Shown in pieces: positions 26,188-36,400 of a stretch of DNA of 39,946 nucleotides. This DNA is from an uncultured Geobacteraceae bacterium. Its GTDB lineage: Bacteria > Desulfobacterota > Desulfuromonadia > Geobacterales > Pseudopelobacteraceae. The stretch's first letter is position 1. Every line of letters begins with the position of its first letter. Made by a program: the position numbers and the translations under genes. The notes under the pieces were generated by a model. That model worked only from the letters and a program-made list of their open reading frames with translations. It was not told the DNA's origin and searched no databases. Location: positions 1-39,946 of the forward strand of contig CAIUSO010000040.1 in assembly GCA_903901875.1 (NCBI GenBank), read 5' to 3'.

Positions 26188-27132
26188 TTACCCGGCTTCG
26201 TCTGATGCTAAAGCTTCATTGCACTCAATTCTGTTACGTCCACGCGATTTGGCCCGGTACATCAGTTCATCTGCCAAAGCGATAATCTCAGAAACAGTTA
26301 CAAGCGCATTGCCGTTCAGGGACACCACTCCCAAACTTGCCGTGACATACGGCGTTACTTCGGACCAGGCATGGGGGATATGTAACTCGCCGATGCCATT
26401 ACGGATCTTTTCTGCAATACGCAATGCTCCTTGCAGTCCCGTCTCAGGCAGAATACACACAAATTCTTCACCTCCATAGCGGGCAATCAGGTCGCTCGGG
26501 CGGGTCGCACCTGCATTTAAAACCTGAGAAATCTGCTGGAGACACTTGTCACCCTGCACGTGGCCATAGTGATCGTTAAAGAGCTTGAAATGATCTATAT
26601 CCAACATGATTAGTGAGAGCTCTTTTCCAGAACGAGCATGCCGGGAGAACTCAAGCGACAGCACCTGATCAAAATGCCGTCTGTTGGAAATTCCCGTCAG
26701 TCCATCGGTAATACTGAGGGTTTCAAACCCTTTACTGATATTTTCGAGGGATTCCTGGAAATTTAAAATACTTACCAGCGATTTCATTCTGGCAACCAGC
26801 TCTTTATTGGATATTGGACGTGCCAGATAATCAAGCGCGCCGGCCTCCAATCCGGTTATTTTGCTGCTACTATCGGTAATCAGGCCGGAAAGCAATACGA
26901 CAAAACTGTTGGCAAACGCAGGCTGGCTCTTTATTTGTTTCACAAGGTCTATGCCATTGCAATCTGGCAGCATTACGTCCAAAAGAAAAATGTCTGGCCG
27001 GACAGTTGCCAACTGCTCAAGACATTCATCTCCGCTGGTCGCAGTATGGACCTCAAACCCCTCATTCTTGAGCACACGCCTGTAGATGGTAAGCATATCT
27101 TCATTGTCATCAACAATCATTATTCTGTGCAT
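26188..27132 (-). CDS. Response regulator with GGDEF output (diguanylate cyclase)
   Basis: A 314-residue two-domain protein. The receiver domain has acidic residues D8/D9, phospho-acceptor Asp52 in FLLDVMLPD, and conserved Lys in the ARPISNKELV loop. The C-terminal GGDEF domain has ITDGLTGISNRRHF at its entry and active-site GGEEF (220-224), preceded five residues earlier by RPSD (211-214), the inhibitory I-site. It should make c-di-GMP from two GTP and be subject to product inhibition. It overlaps the histidine kinase gene by 13 bases, so the kinase is the probable cognate partner. No EAL domain is present. Confidence 0.92.
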   Translation of the reverse strand: MHRIMIVDDNEDMLTIYRRVLKNEGFEVHTATSGDECLEQLATVRPDIFLLDVMLPDCNGIDLVKQIKSQPAFANSFVVLLSGLITDSSSKITGLEAGALDYLARPISNKELVARMKSLVSILNFQESLENISKGFETLSITDGLTGISNRRHFDQVLSLEFSRHARSGKELSLIMLDIDHFKLFNDHYGHVQGDKCLQQISQVLNAGATRPSDLIARYGGEEFVCILPETGLQGALRIAEKIRNGIGELHIPHAWSEVTPYVTASLGVVSLNGNALVTVSEIIALADELMYRAKSRGRNRIECNEALASDEAG

Positions 27133-28343
27133 AGGCAGCCTTTGCCTCCAATCGGAAGTGTTACAACAAAACGGGCACCGCCCCCTGAAATATTCTCCGC
27201 CCTGATTTCTCCGCCATGTCCTTCCAAAATGCTGCGTACGATGGATAATCCGAGTCCGGTCCCTTTCTCTTCTCGGGTGCCAAGCCTGGTTGCTTTACTG
27301 AACGGAATGAAAAGCTGTTCCAGAATATCTTCCGGTAAACCGGTACCATTGTCATCCACGCAGAGGACGAGTATATTTTCTTGAGTGGAAAGATGCAGAG
27401 TGACATCACTGTCAGCATGGCTGAATTTTACCGCGTTACTTAAAAGATTATTCAGAACCTGTTCAATTTTAGGTCTGTCACAAAATAGAGTGTGTGGAAG
27501 ATTTCCCCCATGAACCACCTTAAAATTAATGCCTTTTTTTGCCGCAAGCACCCGGCTGTTTTCCAGACTACCTGAGATCAATTCCTCAAGAAGGATCGGT
27601 TTTATATCAAGATTCAAATTTCCTGACTCAATTTTGGAAATATCCAGCAAATCATTAATAAGCGAGAACATGAATTCACTGGACTTTTTTATGATGGCAA
27701 CAAGCTCTCTGTCATCCTCGGGGGAGTGGTGCTGCTCTTGATCCAGAAGAAACTCGCTATAGGAAGCGATTGTCCCCAAAGGGGAGCGAAGGTCATGAAC
27801 GACCATTCCCAGGAAAAAGTTTTTCTGCTGATTTAACTTTGCAAGCTCATGATTTTTCTTAACCAATTCCCGCTGCATTGCCGACAACTGATTGTTCACA
27901 TGGGTCAACTGATCGTATATCGACTGATTGTGATCTTTCTGGAGTTGGGATGCTGATTGCATCTCCTTCATCAGAGTTTGCAGGTGGTTCGTCAGTTCAA
28001 TGTTTAATTCAAGCATCTCTTCAATGATCTGCATGACCGAATTTCGAGAGTTTGCTCCAATAACAAAAAACTGTCTCTCAACACGTACTGCGGCACAGTG
28101 AAGAGTTATGGGGCCACCTTTCAATGCCCCGATCAACTCCCAGTCGAAGGCTAAACCGTTGGTGCGTATTTCATCCAAGAAAAGGAGTACTTTTTCATGA
28201 CACGCTTCATCAAAAAGTGCTGTTACCGAAACACCAACGGCTAAGTCCTGAACCAGCTCATATTCATTGCGGACTATTTGACTCACGATGCCAAACTCAT
28301 CACAGAAGGCCACAAAACCTTTACCAGCACTACTGCTCATCAT
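27120..28343 (-). CDS. Soluble sensor histidine kinase
   Basis: A 407-residue kinase without membrane helices. Residues 1-105 form a PAS-like sensory domain (FVAFCDEFGIVSQIVRNEYE), 105-175 a long coiled coil, and the H-box is GMVVHDLRSPLG with His183. The ATPase part contains N-box NLLSNAVKFS, G1 VDDNGTGLP, F-box LFIPFSKATR and G2 GTGLGLSI. All catalytic motifs look intact. AAGGA precedes the ATG. Its overlap with the REC-GGDEF gene implies a phosphorelay that controls c-di-GMP in response to an intracellular signal. Confidence 0.92.
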   Translation of the reverse strand: MMSSSAGKGFVAFCDEFGIVSQIVRNEYELVQDLAVGVSVTALFDEACHEKVLLFLDEIRTNGLAFDWELIGALKGGPITLHCAAVRVERQFFVIGANSRNSVMQIIEEMLELNIELTNHLQTLMKEMQSASQLQKDHNQSIYDQLTHVNNQLSAMQRELVKKNHELAKLNQQKNFFLGMVVHDLRSPLGTIASYSEFLLDQEQHHSPEDDRELVAIIKKSSEFMFSLINDLLDISKIESGNLNLDIKPILLEELISGSLENSRVLAAKKGINFKVVHGGNLPHTLFCDRPKIEQVLNNLLSNAVKFSHADSDVTLHLSTQENILVLCVDDNGTGLPEDILEQLFIPFSKATRLGTREEKGTGLGLSIVRSILEGHGGEIRAENISGGGARFVVTLPIGGKGCLCTE

Positions 28344-28469
28344 CCCATTTCCTTTGCGATATCAGGTAAAACGGTGGGCCTACTTTTGCTTTGTCACGCA
28401 TAGAAGAGCAGAGGCAGCACAAACGAGTCACTCCTTCGTTAAATTTATTTTAAGTATGGGCAGTGCTTA

Positions 28470-28486
28470 TTCAAAATTCGTGCCAG
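28470..28486 (-). promoter_or_regulatory. Sigma-54-like promoter for the kinase operon (weak -12)
   Basis: On the minus strand CTGGCACGAATTTTGAA matches the TGGCACG half perfectly and keeps the correct 10-base spacing, but the -12 GC reads GA. The predicted start is about 115 bases before the kinase ATG. Enhancer-like repeats and a sigma-54 activator gene lie directly upstream. Confidence 0.4.
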
Positions 28487-28569
28487 AATAAGTAAAACAA
28501 AAGAATTGCCGAGGGAATGCAACATTTGAGGGGGATTCAAGAACCGTGTGGGAGCATTAAACCGGTCAC

Positions 28570-28635
28570 TATTTACACTTTTAGATGTAAAAACTTTACA
28601 TATGCTTACATAGTGTTTACGGTTTTTGTTTACAG
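28570..28635. promoter_or_regulatory. TTTACA/TGTAAA element cluster, candidate upstream activator sites
   Basis: Elements occur at 28571-28577 (tttacac), 28585-28601 (atgtaaa-aac-tttacat, a perfect 7-bp inverted repeat), about 28606-28611 (ttacat), 28614-28620 (tgtttac) and 28629-28634 (tttaca, reaching the activator's stop codon). They are 85-150 bases upstream of the sigma-54-like site at 28470-28486, which is the usual distance for enhancers of sigma-54 activators. Confidence 0.45.
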
Positions 28636-30144
28636 GTTGGTGCCCTTTTGCAACAATTTGTACAGTGTTGGACGACTGATACCGAGCAGACGGGCAGCGT
28701 GGGCTTTATTGCCGTTTGTCAAAACCATGGTATCTTCAACGGTTCGTGATTGCACTGTACATTTTGATGGTGAAGTTGTTTTCGACGCGACAATGACTGT
28801 GCGTCCGAAATCATGCACAACGGCATTCGGCAGATCATTTGCAGAGATGGTGTTCGATGTGCAGAGGATGACAGCACGTTCAATAACATGTTCAAGTTCA
28901 CGGATATTACCGGGCCAATCGTGGGCACGGAACAGATCCATGACGTTATCGGTTACGCCCTGAATTTTACGGTCGAATTTATCATTAAAATGTGTGATAA
29001 AGTGGGCAACTAACAGATTCAGATCATCCCGTCTATCCCTGAGTGGCGGCAACTCAATACAAATCACGTTCAGGCGATAGTACAGATCCTGCCGAAAAAG
29101 CCCCAGCCGAACTTTCTCTTCAAGATTTTTGTTCGTTGCAGCAATAATTCGCACAGAAACTTTGATGGGGGTTGAATCACCCACCCGCTCAAATTCGCTC
29201 TCCTGTAAAACCCGTAACAGTCGCATCTGTACGGCAGGTGAGATATCACCGACCTCATCCAATAGCAGCGTGCCGCCATCGGCCTTTTTAAAGCGACCGA
29301 CCTTGTCGGCAATCGCTCCGGTGAAGGCCCCACGCACATGGCCAAAAAGCTCACTCTCCAGCAGCGGCTCGGATAGTGCCGAACAGTTGACCTTGACAAA
29401 CGGCCCCTTAAATCGTTTTCCGCATGCCTGCAATGCTGCAGCAACCAGCTCTTTGCCAGTACCACTTTCACCGTTTATCAACACCGTTGTCGGCACATCT
29501 GCAAGGGCTTCAATCAGGGAATATACCCGTTGCATCGAAGCAGAGGCACCAACAATGCCATGAAACTGCCCTCGGATGTGCAACGTACGCTCCAGATCCA
29601 CCAGGCGGGTTTCATCGCGAATGACAGCGACCGCCCCGCTGACTGTCCCATCAGCCTCAGTCACGGGAGTTGTCCGCAAGCTGAAACTGTGCATCTTGCC
29701 GTTCGCCGTTCGGCGTTCAAAACGGTCTATTACCCGTGGAGCATTGGTGGCAAGCGTTTCGAGCAGAATTGTACAGAATACGCTGCTAAAACCGAGGCCT
29801 ATTTCGGAGATATCTTTGCCCAGCAGGCTGCTGTTGTAGCCACAGATTTCCTCGGCCGCCTCATTAAAGTGGGCCAACCGCCCGTTGCTGTCAATCATGA
29901 TGATCGCATCGGAAACCGTCCGGAAAATAGCATCCATTTTTGCCAGAGTGGACAGAAGTTCACTCTGTTTGTTTTGTAATTCTTCATTTTGCATTTCAAG
30001 TTCAATTTGATGGACCTGAAGCTCATGAACCAGCTTGAGCACATCATCAGGGTCTTCCGTTTTTGACGACATGACATCGGTGAGCAATGTGCGCTCTGCC
30101 CGTTGACGAAGTTTTTGGACAGGTTCCTTGAGGGTGTTTTTCAT
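28630..30144 (-). CDS. PAS-domain sigma-54-dependent transcriptional activator
   Basis: A protein of about 504 residues (521 from an alternative ATG at 30195). Neither start has a clear ribosome-binding site. The order is: an N-terminal coiled coil (VHELQVHQIELEMQNEEL), a PAS domain (about 70-185, DAIIMIDSNGRLAHFNEA), an AAA+ domain with Walker A GESGTGKE, the sigma-54 contact loop GAFTGA, Walker B GGTLLLDEVGD and the arginine-finger region FRQDLYYRLNV, then a Fis-type HTH (NKAHAARLLGISRPTLYKLL). There is no receiver domain, so the PAS domain presumably senses directly. Targets are unknown, but the adjacent repeat cluster and sigma-54-like site suggest the kinase operon. Confidence 0.92.
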   Translation of the reverse strand: MKNTLKEPVQKLRQRAERTLLTDVMSSKTEDPDDVLKLVHELQVHQIELEMQNEELQNKQSELLSTLAKMDAIFRTVSDAIIMIDSNGRLAHFNEAAEEICGYNSSLLGKDISEIGLGFSSVFCTILLETLATNAPRVIDRFERRTANGKMHSFSLRTTPVTEADGTVSGAVAVIRDETRLVDLERTLHIRGQFHGIVGASASMQRVYSLIEALADVPTTVLINGESGTGKELVAAALQACGKRFKGPFVKVNCSALSEPLLESELFGHVRGAFTGAIADKVGRFKKADGGTLLLDEVGDISPAVQMRLLRVLQESEFERVGDSTPIKVSVRIIAATNKNLEEKVRLGLFRQDLYYRLNVICIELPPLRDRRDDLNLLVAHFITHFNDKFDRKIQGVTDNVMDLFRAHDWPGNIRELEHVIERAVILCTSNTISANDLPNAVVHDFGRTVIVASKTTSPSKCTVQSRTVEDTMVLTNGNKAHAARLLGISRPTLYKLLQKGTNL

Positions 30145-30195
30145 GATCGGATTACCAGTATCAATTCGATTTTCGTATCTATGCCGTTGTTGCAT

Positions 30196-30424
30196 GTTTG
30201 CACTGATTTGTCAAAGTGATGCAGCGAAAAATACCGTTTTGCATTGGTGGCAGCGGTCAGTTCAATCCCCTGTAGCGGATTATGTTCATTGATTAAGCGG
30301 TGATAGGGTCAATAAGGAACACGTCAACAATTCCTCGAAAACAGACAAATCGACACACCATATCCTATTTCTGAAAGGATACGACTAACAGTTAAGTGGA
30401 GTGAAAGGAATATAACGGGAGTTA
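30196..30424. other. Intergenic stretch between the activator and the giant surface protein gene
   Basis: 229 bases without a convincing gene. A weak hairpin (tatcct 30361-30366 / aggata 30376-30381) is the only candidate terminator for the giant gene and lacks a proper T-run. No sigma-54 promoter match was found. Confidence 0.5.
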
Positions 30425-33400
30425 TTAATACCTCAATATCGCAGGGCTCGTCGTATGAATAAAATATCCCTTGTTTTTCTGAAGACTCTTCAACGTATTA
30501 AACGGCGAACCTGTAACAAACACCTTCCCTGCCTCATCCACCACGACATCATACTGGCCGTTTATGGAAGCAAAGCCAGCAGCAGGTGTCGCAGCGTCAG
30601 TTCCCCAGTAACCAATCTGCGTCCAGCCGGCACTCAGCGGAAGTTCATCTGTCGCGCCAAGTACGATGCCAGGGAGAGTAAGCGCTTTATCACTTGGCAC
30701 ATACATCCAGTATCCTTTGCCGGGTAGCAGTTTTTTCAGAGTGTTGAACGGTGATCCGGGGGTGTAGACCACACCGTCCGGGCCGACTGCGACAAAGGTG
30801 TCGCCGGTGATGAAGCCCATAGCGGTAAATGCTTCTGATATCTTTTTACTACCAACGCTTATCATGGTTGCGTTGGTTATCAGTTCAGTGGTTAACGGGG
30901 CGGTGGTTCCTTCGTAGTAGCCTGAGCGGGTGGTCCAGCCGAGCATATTCCAGCCTGCTTTCAGGGTGGCTTGGATGCCGGTTCCTGCAATGTTGGCAAT
31001 ACAGGTTGCGCCTGAACCACCGTTAGTTCCGGGGCAGGTCCAGTACCATCCGGTTGCTGTGGCAGTAAGCAATACTGCAGAAGCTGGTGAGCAGAGGTTT
31101 GTTGTCGGGCTAACTGTGAAGGTTTGTTCATTGGCACTGCCGCAAACACCGCTTATGATTATGGCAATCAGCTTGCTGCTGGCTGCTGAGACATTACCTG
31201 CGGCATCCATGGCAAATGCGTAAAGGGTTTTGTTACCGGCTGACGCAAAGGTTAAAACAGTAGGTACCGTGCTGTTCCAGGTGCATCCGGATGCACTGTT
31301 CGTAGAAGTGACACAATAACCCGTGACCCCGATGTTGTCCGTTGCACTAAATGCAGTAATTGAAACGGATAATGAATTGCTTGTGGAAGGCACGTTGAAG
31401 TCAGTAATAGTTGGCGCGGTCGAGTCACCACCATCTGAACATTTTACCACCAGGGTGAAGTTCTTCTGCACCGAGGCGGTCACGGCGGACGAATCGGCAA
31501 GCTGAATGATAAAAGGGAAGCTGCCGCAGACATTGGGTGTTCCAGCCATAACGCCGGTGGTGCTGTTGAGGGTAAGTCCTGGTGGCTGGCTGCCGGAGGC
31601 AACACTCCAGCTCAAGGGAGAGATGCCCCCTAGACCAGCAAAAGTGACACTGTAGGGCAAGCTTTGGCCCCCCCCCGGGATAGTAGTGCTGTTGATGACC
31701 AGCGGGTCAATGGCCTGGATCGTATAGTTTTGATCCCTGGATGCCGACGGATTGCCGCCATCTGTCACCCGAACGGTAAAGCTGGCGGTAAACCCGATGT
31801 CGACGTTTGTGGTGCCGCTGATGGCCCCGGTTGTTGAGTTGAACACGAGCCCCTGTGGCAAATTTCCGGAGATAACTTGCCACAGGTAGGGAATGGTGCC
31901 GCCGGAGACGACTACCGCATCGCTATACGTAAATCCTCTCAGGGTGTTTTTGAGAGCAGTAGTGGCAATGGTCACTGGACCATAGATGATAACGGTAAAT
32001 TGCCGGGTTGCATTCTGCACAGGACTGCTGCTGTCGCTCACTTGCAAGGTAAAGGTGTAGCTGCCCGGAGTCGATGGAGTCCCCTGTAGAGAGGCAATTC
32101 CGGCATTCTGCTGTAAGGTTACACCAGGCGGCAGGGCTCCGCCTGCTACCAGCCACCCATAGGATGGGGCACCGAGCAGGGGACGTATGTTGGCCTGATA
32201 AGCCTGCCCCTGTCTGCCGTATGGCAATAATGTCTCGGAAATTGCCAGGGCATCTTTAATCTCGAATGACAGACTCTGTTGGGCCGATTGGGACGGCGTA
32301 TCGCTGTCATCCACCTCAAAGGTGACATTGGAGATTATCTTGGCGGTTGGTGTTCCGCTGATAACGCCGCTGCTGCTGTTCAGCGAGAGCCCGGCCGGAA
32401 GTGTGCCGTTTTTTACGATCCAGGCATAGCTCTTCAGCCCACCCGCTGCCGACAGGATGGTGCTGTACTGCACACCGACCGCGCCGGTTGGGACCGCCTT
32501 CGTAACTACATTCAGAGTATCGGATGCACGCAGATAGAATTGCTTGTCGGCCGTTACCGGCGTACCGCTGGCGTCGGTTACCCGAATTGTAAAGGCAAAA
32601 TCGCCCGTATCGAATGGAGTCCCCGATACCACACCCGTGACAGAATCAAGGATTACCCCCTGCGGGAGATAGCTGGTACTGCCGTTTTGATTGGCAACTA
32701 CGGACCAGATGTAGGGAGTGGTGCCACCCCGAGCCGCCAGGGTAACCGGTGTTATGCCAACCCCCTTGCGAGTGTTGGGAATGATACTGGCGGAAGTGAT
32801 GGTTAACTGGCTCCAAACCCGGATTCCCATGGTGACAGTCTTTGTCTGCACGGTAGCCCAGGTGCTGTCGGTCACGGTGATACTGACATTGGTAAAGCCG
32901 CCGATCGATGGGAGGCCGGAGACGATGCCGGTGGAGTTATTAAGGGTCAATCCGGCCGGCAACTGGCCGCTCATGGTGAAACTGTAAGGCGCAATGCCAC
33001 CGGTAACACGGACCTGTTCGGAGTAGGGTGCCCCCACAAAACCGTTGGGAAGGGCTGTGGTGGGTATCAGTAGCGGATTAAGTGCTCTGAGGGTGTAGGC
33101 TTTATAGACCGACCTCCCGGCACTGTCGGTCGCTGCGATAGTAAGAGGTTCGCTGGTGGCGACGATGGCGGTACCCGTGATGATGCCGGTGGCTGGAACA
33201 AGGGAAAGTCCGGCGGGCAGATTTCCGGCATAGACTGACCAGGAATAGGGAGCCAGACCACCGGTTGCCGTGATGGGCTGGCTAAAGGCCGTTCCCACGA
33301 TGGCATCGTTAAGTTGGGCTGTTGTCTGTGTGAGAAGCGGATCAACCGCCAGGGCATACGACTGGGTAACGTTACGCCCCTCATTGTCGACAACCTTAAT

Positions 33401-36400
33401 CATAAAACTGAACACCCCAGGACTGGCAGAGATCTTCCCCTTAACCATCCCTAGTGCCGTGTCAAAAGTCAGGCCGGCGGGAAGTGCCCCTGAAAACAGG
33501 CTGAAAGAGTACGGTTGCGCGCCACCTGTTGCGTTTATCGCCGCGGAATAGTCTGTGGTGGTCATGCCACGAGGCAGCGTCAGCGTCAGGGTGGAAATTA
33601 TCAACGGTGCTGTCACATCAATAGTGAACTCACGTTCGGCATAGCCTCCAAGGCTATCCGTCACCCCGATTCCGAAGGTGGAACTGTGCATAACACCAGG
33701 GGTGCCGCTGATAACGCCGACTGAGGAATCGAGCGTGGAGCCAGCAGGCAGTGTGCCATAGGCAAGGCTGAAGGTATAGGGGCCGCTTCCACCGGCGATG
33801 GTGAGAGGTTGACTGTAGCTAACTCCGGTTGAAGCTGGGGGCAACGTCGGAGCAGCGATGAAGTTGAGCAGAGCGGTGGATGTGGGGACGAGGCCGGTTT
33901 TGAAGCCACTTCCACTGGTGTTAGAGAGGACTACTCCTTTGATGATTATGTTTTTGTATCCTGTTTTGCTAATAGTGACGTCGTAGTTCCCGGACGGCGT
34001 ATTAAAGACAAAATATCCGCTTGCGTCGGTCTGTGTGGTGGCCGTCGCCACACCCGTGATGCTTACGGTTGCCGTAGTAATAGGCATGCCGGTGGAGAGA
34101 TCCAACACCGTGCCGCTCAAAATTGCCATAACGGTGATGGACTTTGACGTCTGAACAGCCGGGTTGTAGTTGGCGTTGCCCGCCTGATCGGCGACAATGG
34201 TGCAACTACCCGCCGCAATTCCGGTGACGGTACTGCCGCTGACCGAGCAGATACCGGGTGTGGCGGAGGTGAAGTCTACCGCAAGAAGCGAGGAGGCTGT
34301 TGCGCTCACCGTGGTGGTGCCCCCCTTTAGAATTGACGTCGGAGAAAAGCTGATCGTGCCACTATTCTGGTCAGCCTTGCCGATGGGGAAAGACTGTGTC
34401 TGTGTTGCAGCATTATAGTTACCACTCCCCGCCTGGCTGGCGGTAATGGTGCAGGTGCCAACCGTAACGCCGGTAACGATACTGCCACTGACGGTGCAGA
34501 TGGCTGGTGTGGCGGCGGTGAAGATCACCGCAAGAGTGGAGGTGGCGGTCGCCAAAGCGGTACCGGTCCCTTTATAGATAATCGTTGGAGCGGCACCAAA
34601 ACTCACGTTCTGGTTGGCCTTGCCGATATTGAGTGTCTGCGTTTTTGTTGCCGCATTGTAGTTGGCATCACCCGCCTGGTTGGCGATAATGGAGCAGGTT
34701 CCTGCAGTTACACCGGTAACGGTGTTGTCGATTATCGTGCAGACTGCAGGTGTGGAGGAGGTAATACTCAATGCAAGACCGGAGGTAGTGGAAGCCGACA
34801 CCGTGCCGGTTCCACCCATAACTATCGTCGGCGCAGCACCGAAGCTCACTATCTGGTCGGCAAATAATCCCACTGGTACGGACACCGGGCTCAAGCGATT
34901 TGCCGTGGTGCCATCGCCCAGTTGGCCGTAGCCGTTAAACCCCCATGCCACAGGCGTTCCGTTGGATTTGAGCACCAAGGAGTCAGAATGACCAGCCGCT
35001 ACCGCCACCACCCCGGTTAGTCCTGGCACTGGCACCGGATTCAAGCGATTAGTTGTGGAACCATCGCCCAGTCCTCCATACGAATTATTTCCCCACGCCA
35101 CAACCGTGCCATCTGATTTGAGGGCCAGGGTATGCCATTCACCCGCCGCCACTGCCACCACCCCGGTGAGCCCTGGAACGGGCACCGGACTCAAGCGAGT
35201 CGTCGTGGTTCCATCTCCCAATTCACCGTTGCCGTTATATCCCCATGCCGCCACTGTGCCATCCGACTTGACTGCCAATGTGTGCGGATTATTAATTGAC
35301 GTTGCTACTGACACCACCCCGGTAAGGCCTGGCACAGGTACTGGGCTATAACGATTCGTTACTGTACCATCTCCCAACTCGCCAGAGCCGTTATGTCCCC
35401 ACGCGACCAAAGTGCCATCTGATTTGAGTGCTACTGTGTGGCTGCTACCCGCCGCTATCGCCACCACTCCAGCAAGACCGGGAACCGGTACTGGGCTACG
35501 GCGAGTCGTTGTGGTCCCGTCGCCTAATTCGCCGTAGGTGTTACCGCCCCACGCCATAACAGTACCATTGGATTTGAGAGCAATAGTTTGGGATGCTCCA
35601 GCTGCAACAGCCACTATGCCGGTAAGTCCTGGCACTACCACCGGACTAAAATAATTTATCGTGGTTCCATCACCCAGTTGGCCATTACTGTTATCTCCCC
35701 ACGCCACCAAAGTACCATCGGATTTGAGCACTACCGTGTGGCTGCTACCCGCCGCTATCGCCACCACTCCGGTAAGCCCTGGCACTGGTACTGGGCTATT
35801 GCGAGTGATTGCGGTTCCATCGCCTAGTTCGCCGTTAGAATTATCTCCCCACGCCAATACAGAACCGTCAGATTTGAGCGCCAAAGTATGTGTACTGCGC
35901 GCTACCAGCATCGGTGTTACCTTTAGGGTAGTCCCTACGATGATGGACTGCGTAACTTGCGTGGCAGCATTGTAATTGGTGCTACCGGCCTGGTCGGCGG
36001 TGATGGTGCAGGTGCCTGCAGTAACGCCGGTGACAGTACCGTCACTGACAGTGCAGACTCCGGGTGTGATGGAATTCAAACCCACAACAAGGGCGGATGT
36101 TGCAAAAGCAGAAACTGGGGCGGTTCCTCCAATAAAAAGCTTCGGTGCGAACCTAAAGGTCAAAGTCTGACTACCCTTGCCGATAATGATAGATTGTGTT
36201 TGTGAAGCCGCACTATAGTTGACGTTGCCTGCTTGATTGGCAGCGATGATGCAAGTTCCCCCCGTGATATCAGTGACGGTGCTGCCACTTACCGTACAGA
36301 CGCTGGGTGTAACGGAGGTAAAGTTCACGGGAAGACCGGAAGTGGCAATTGCGGATAAGTTGTTTGTTCCACCCGGGCCAATGGATGGCGCGGGACCAAA

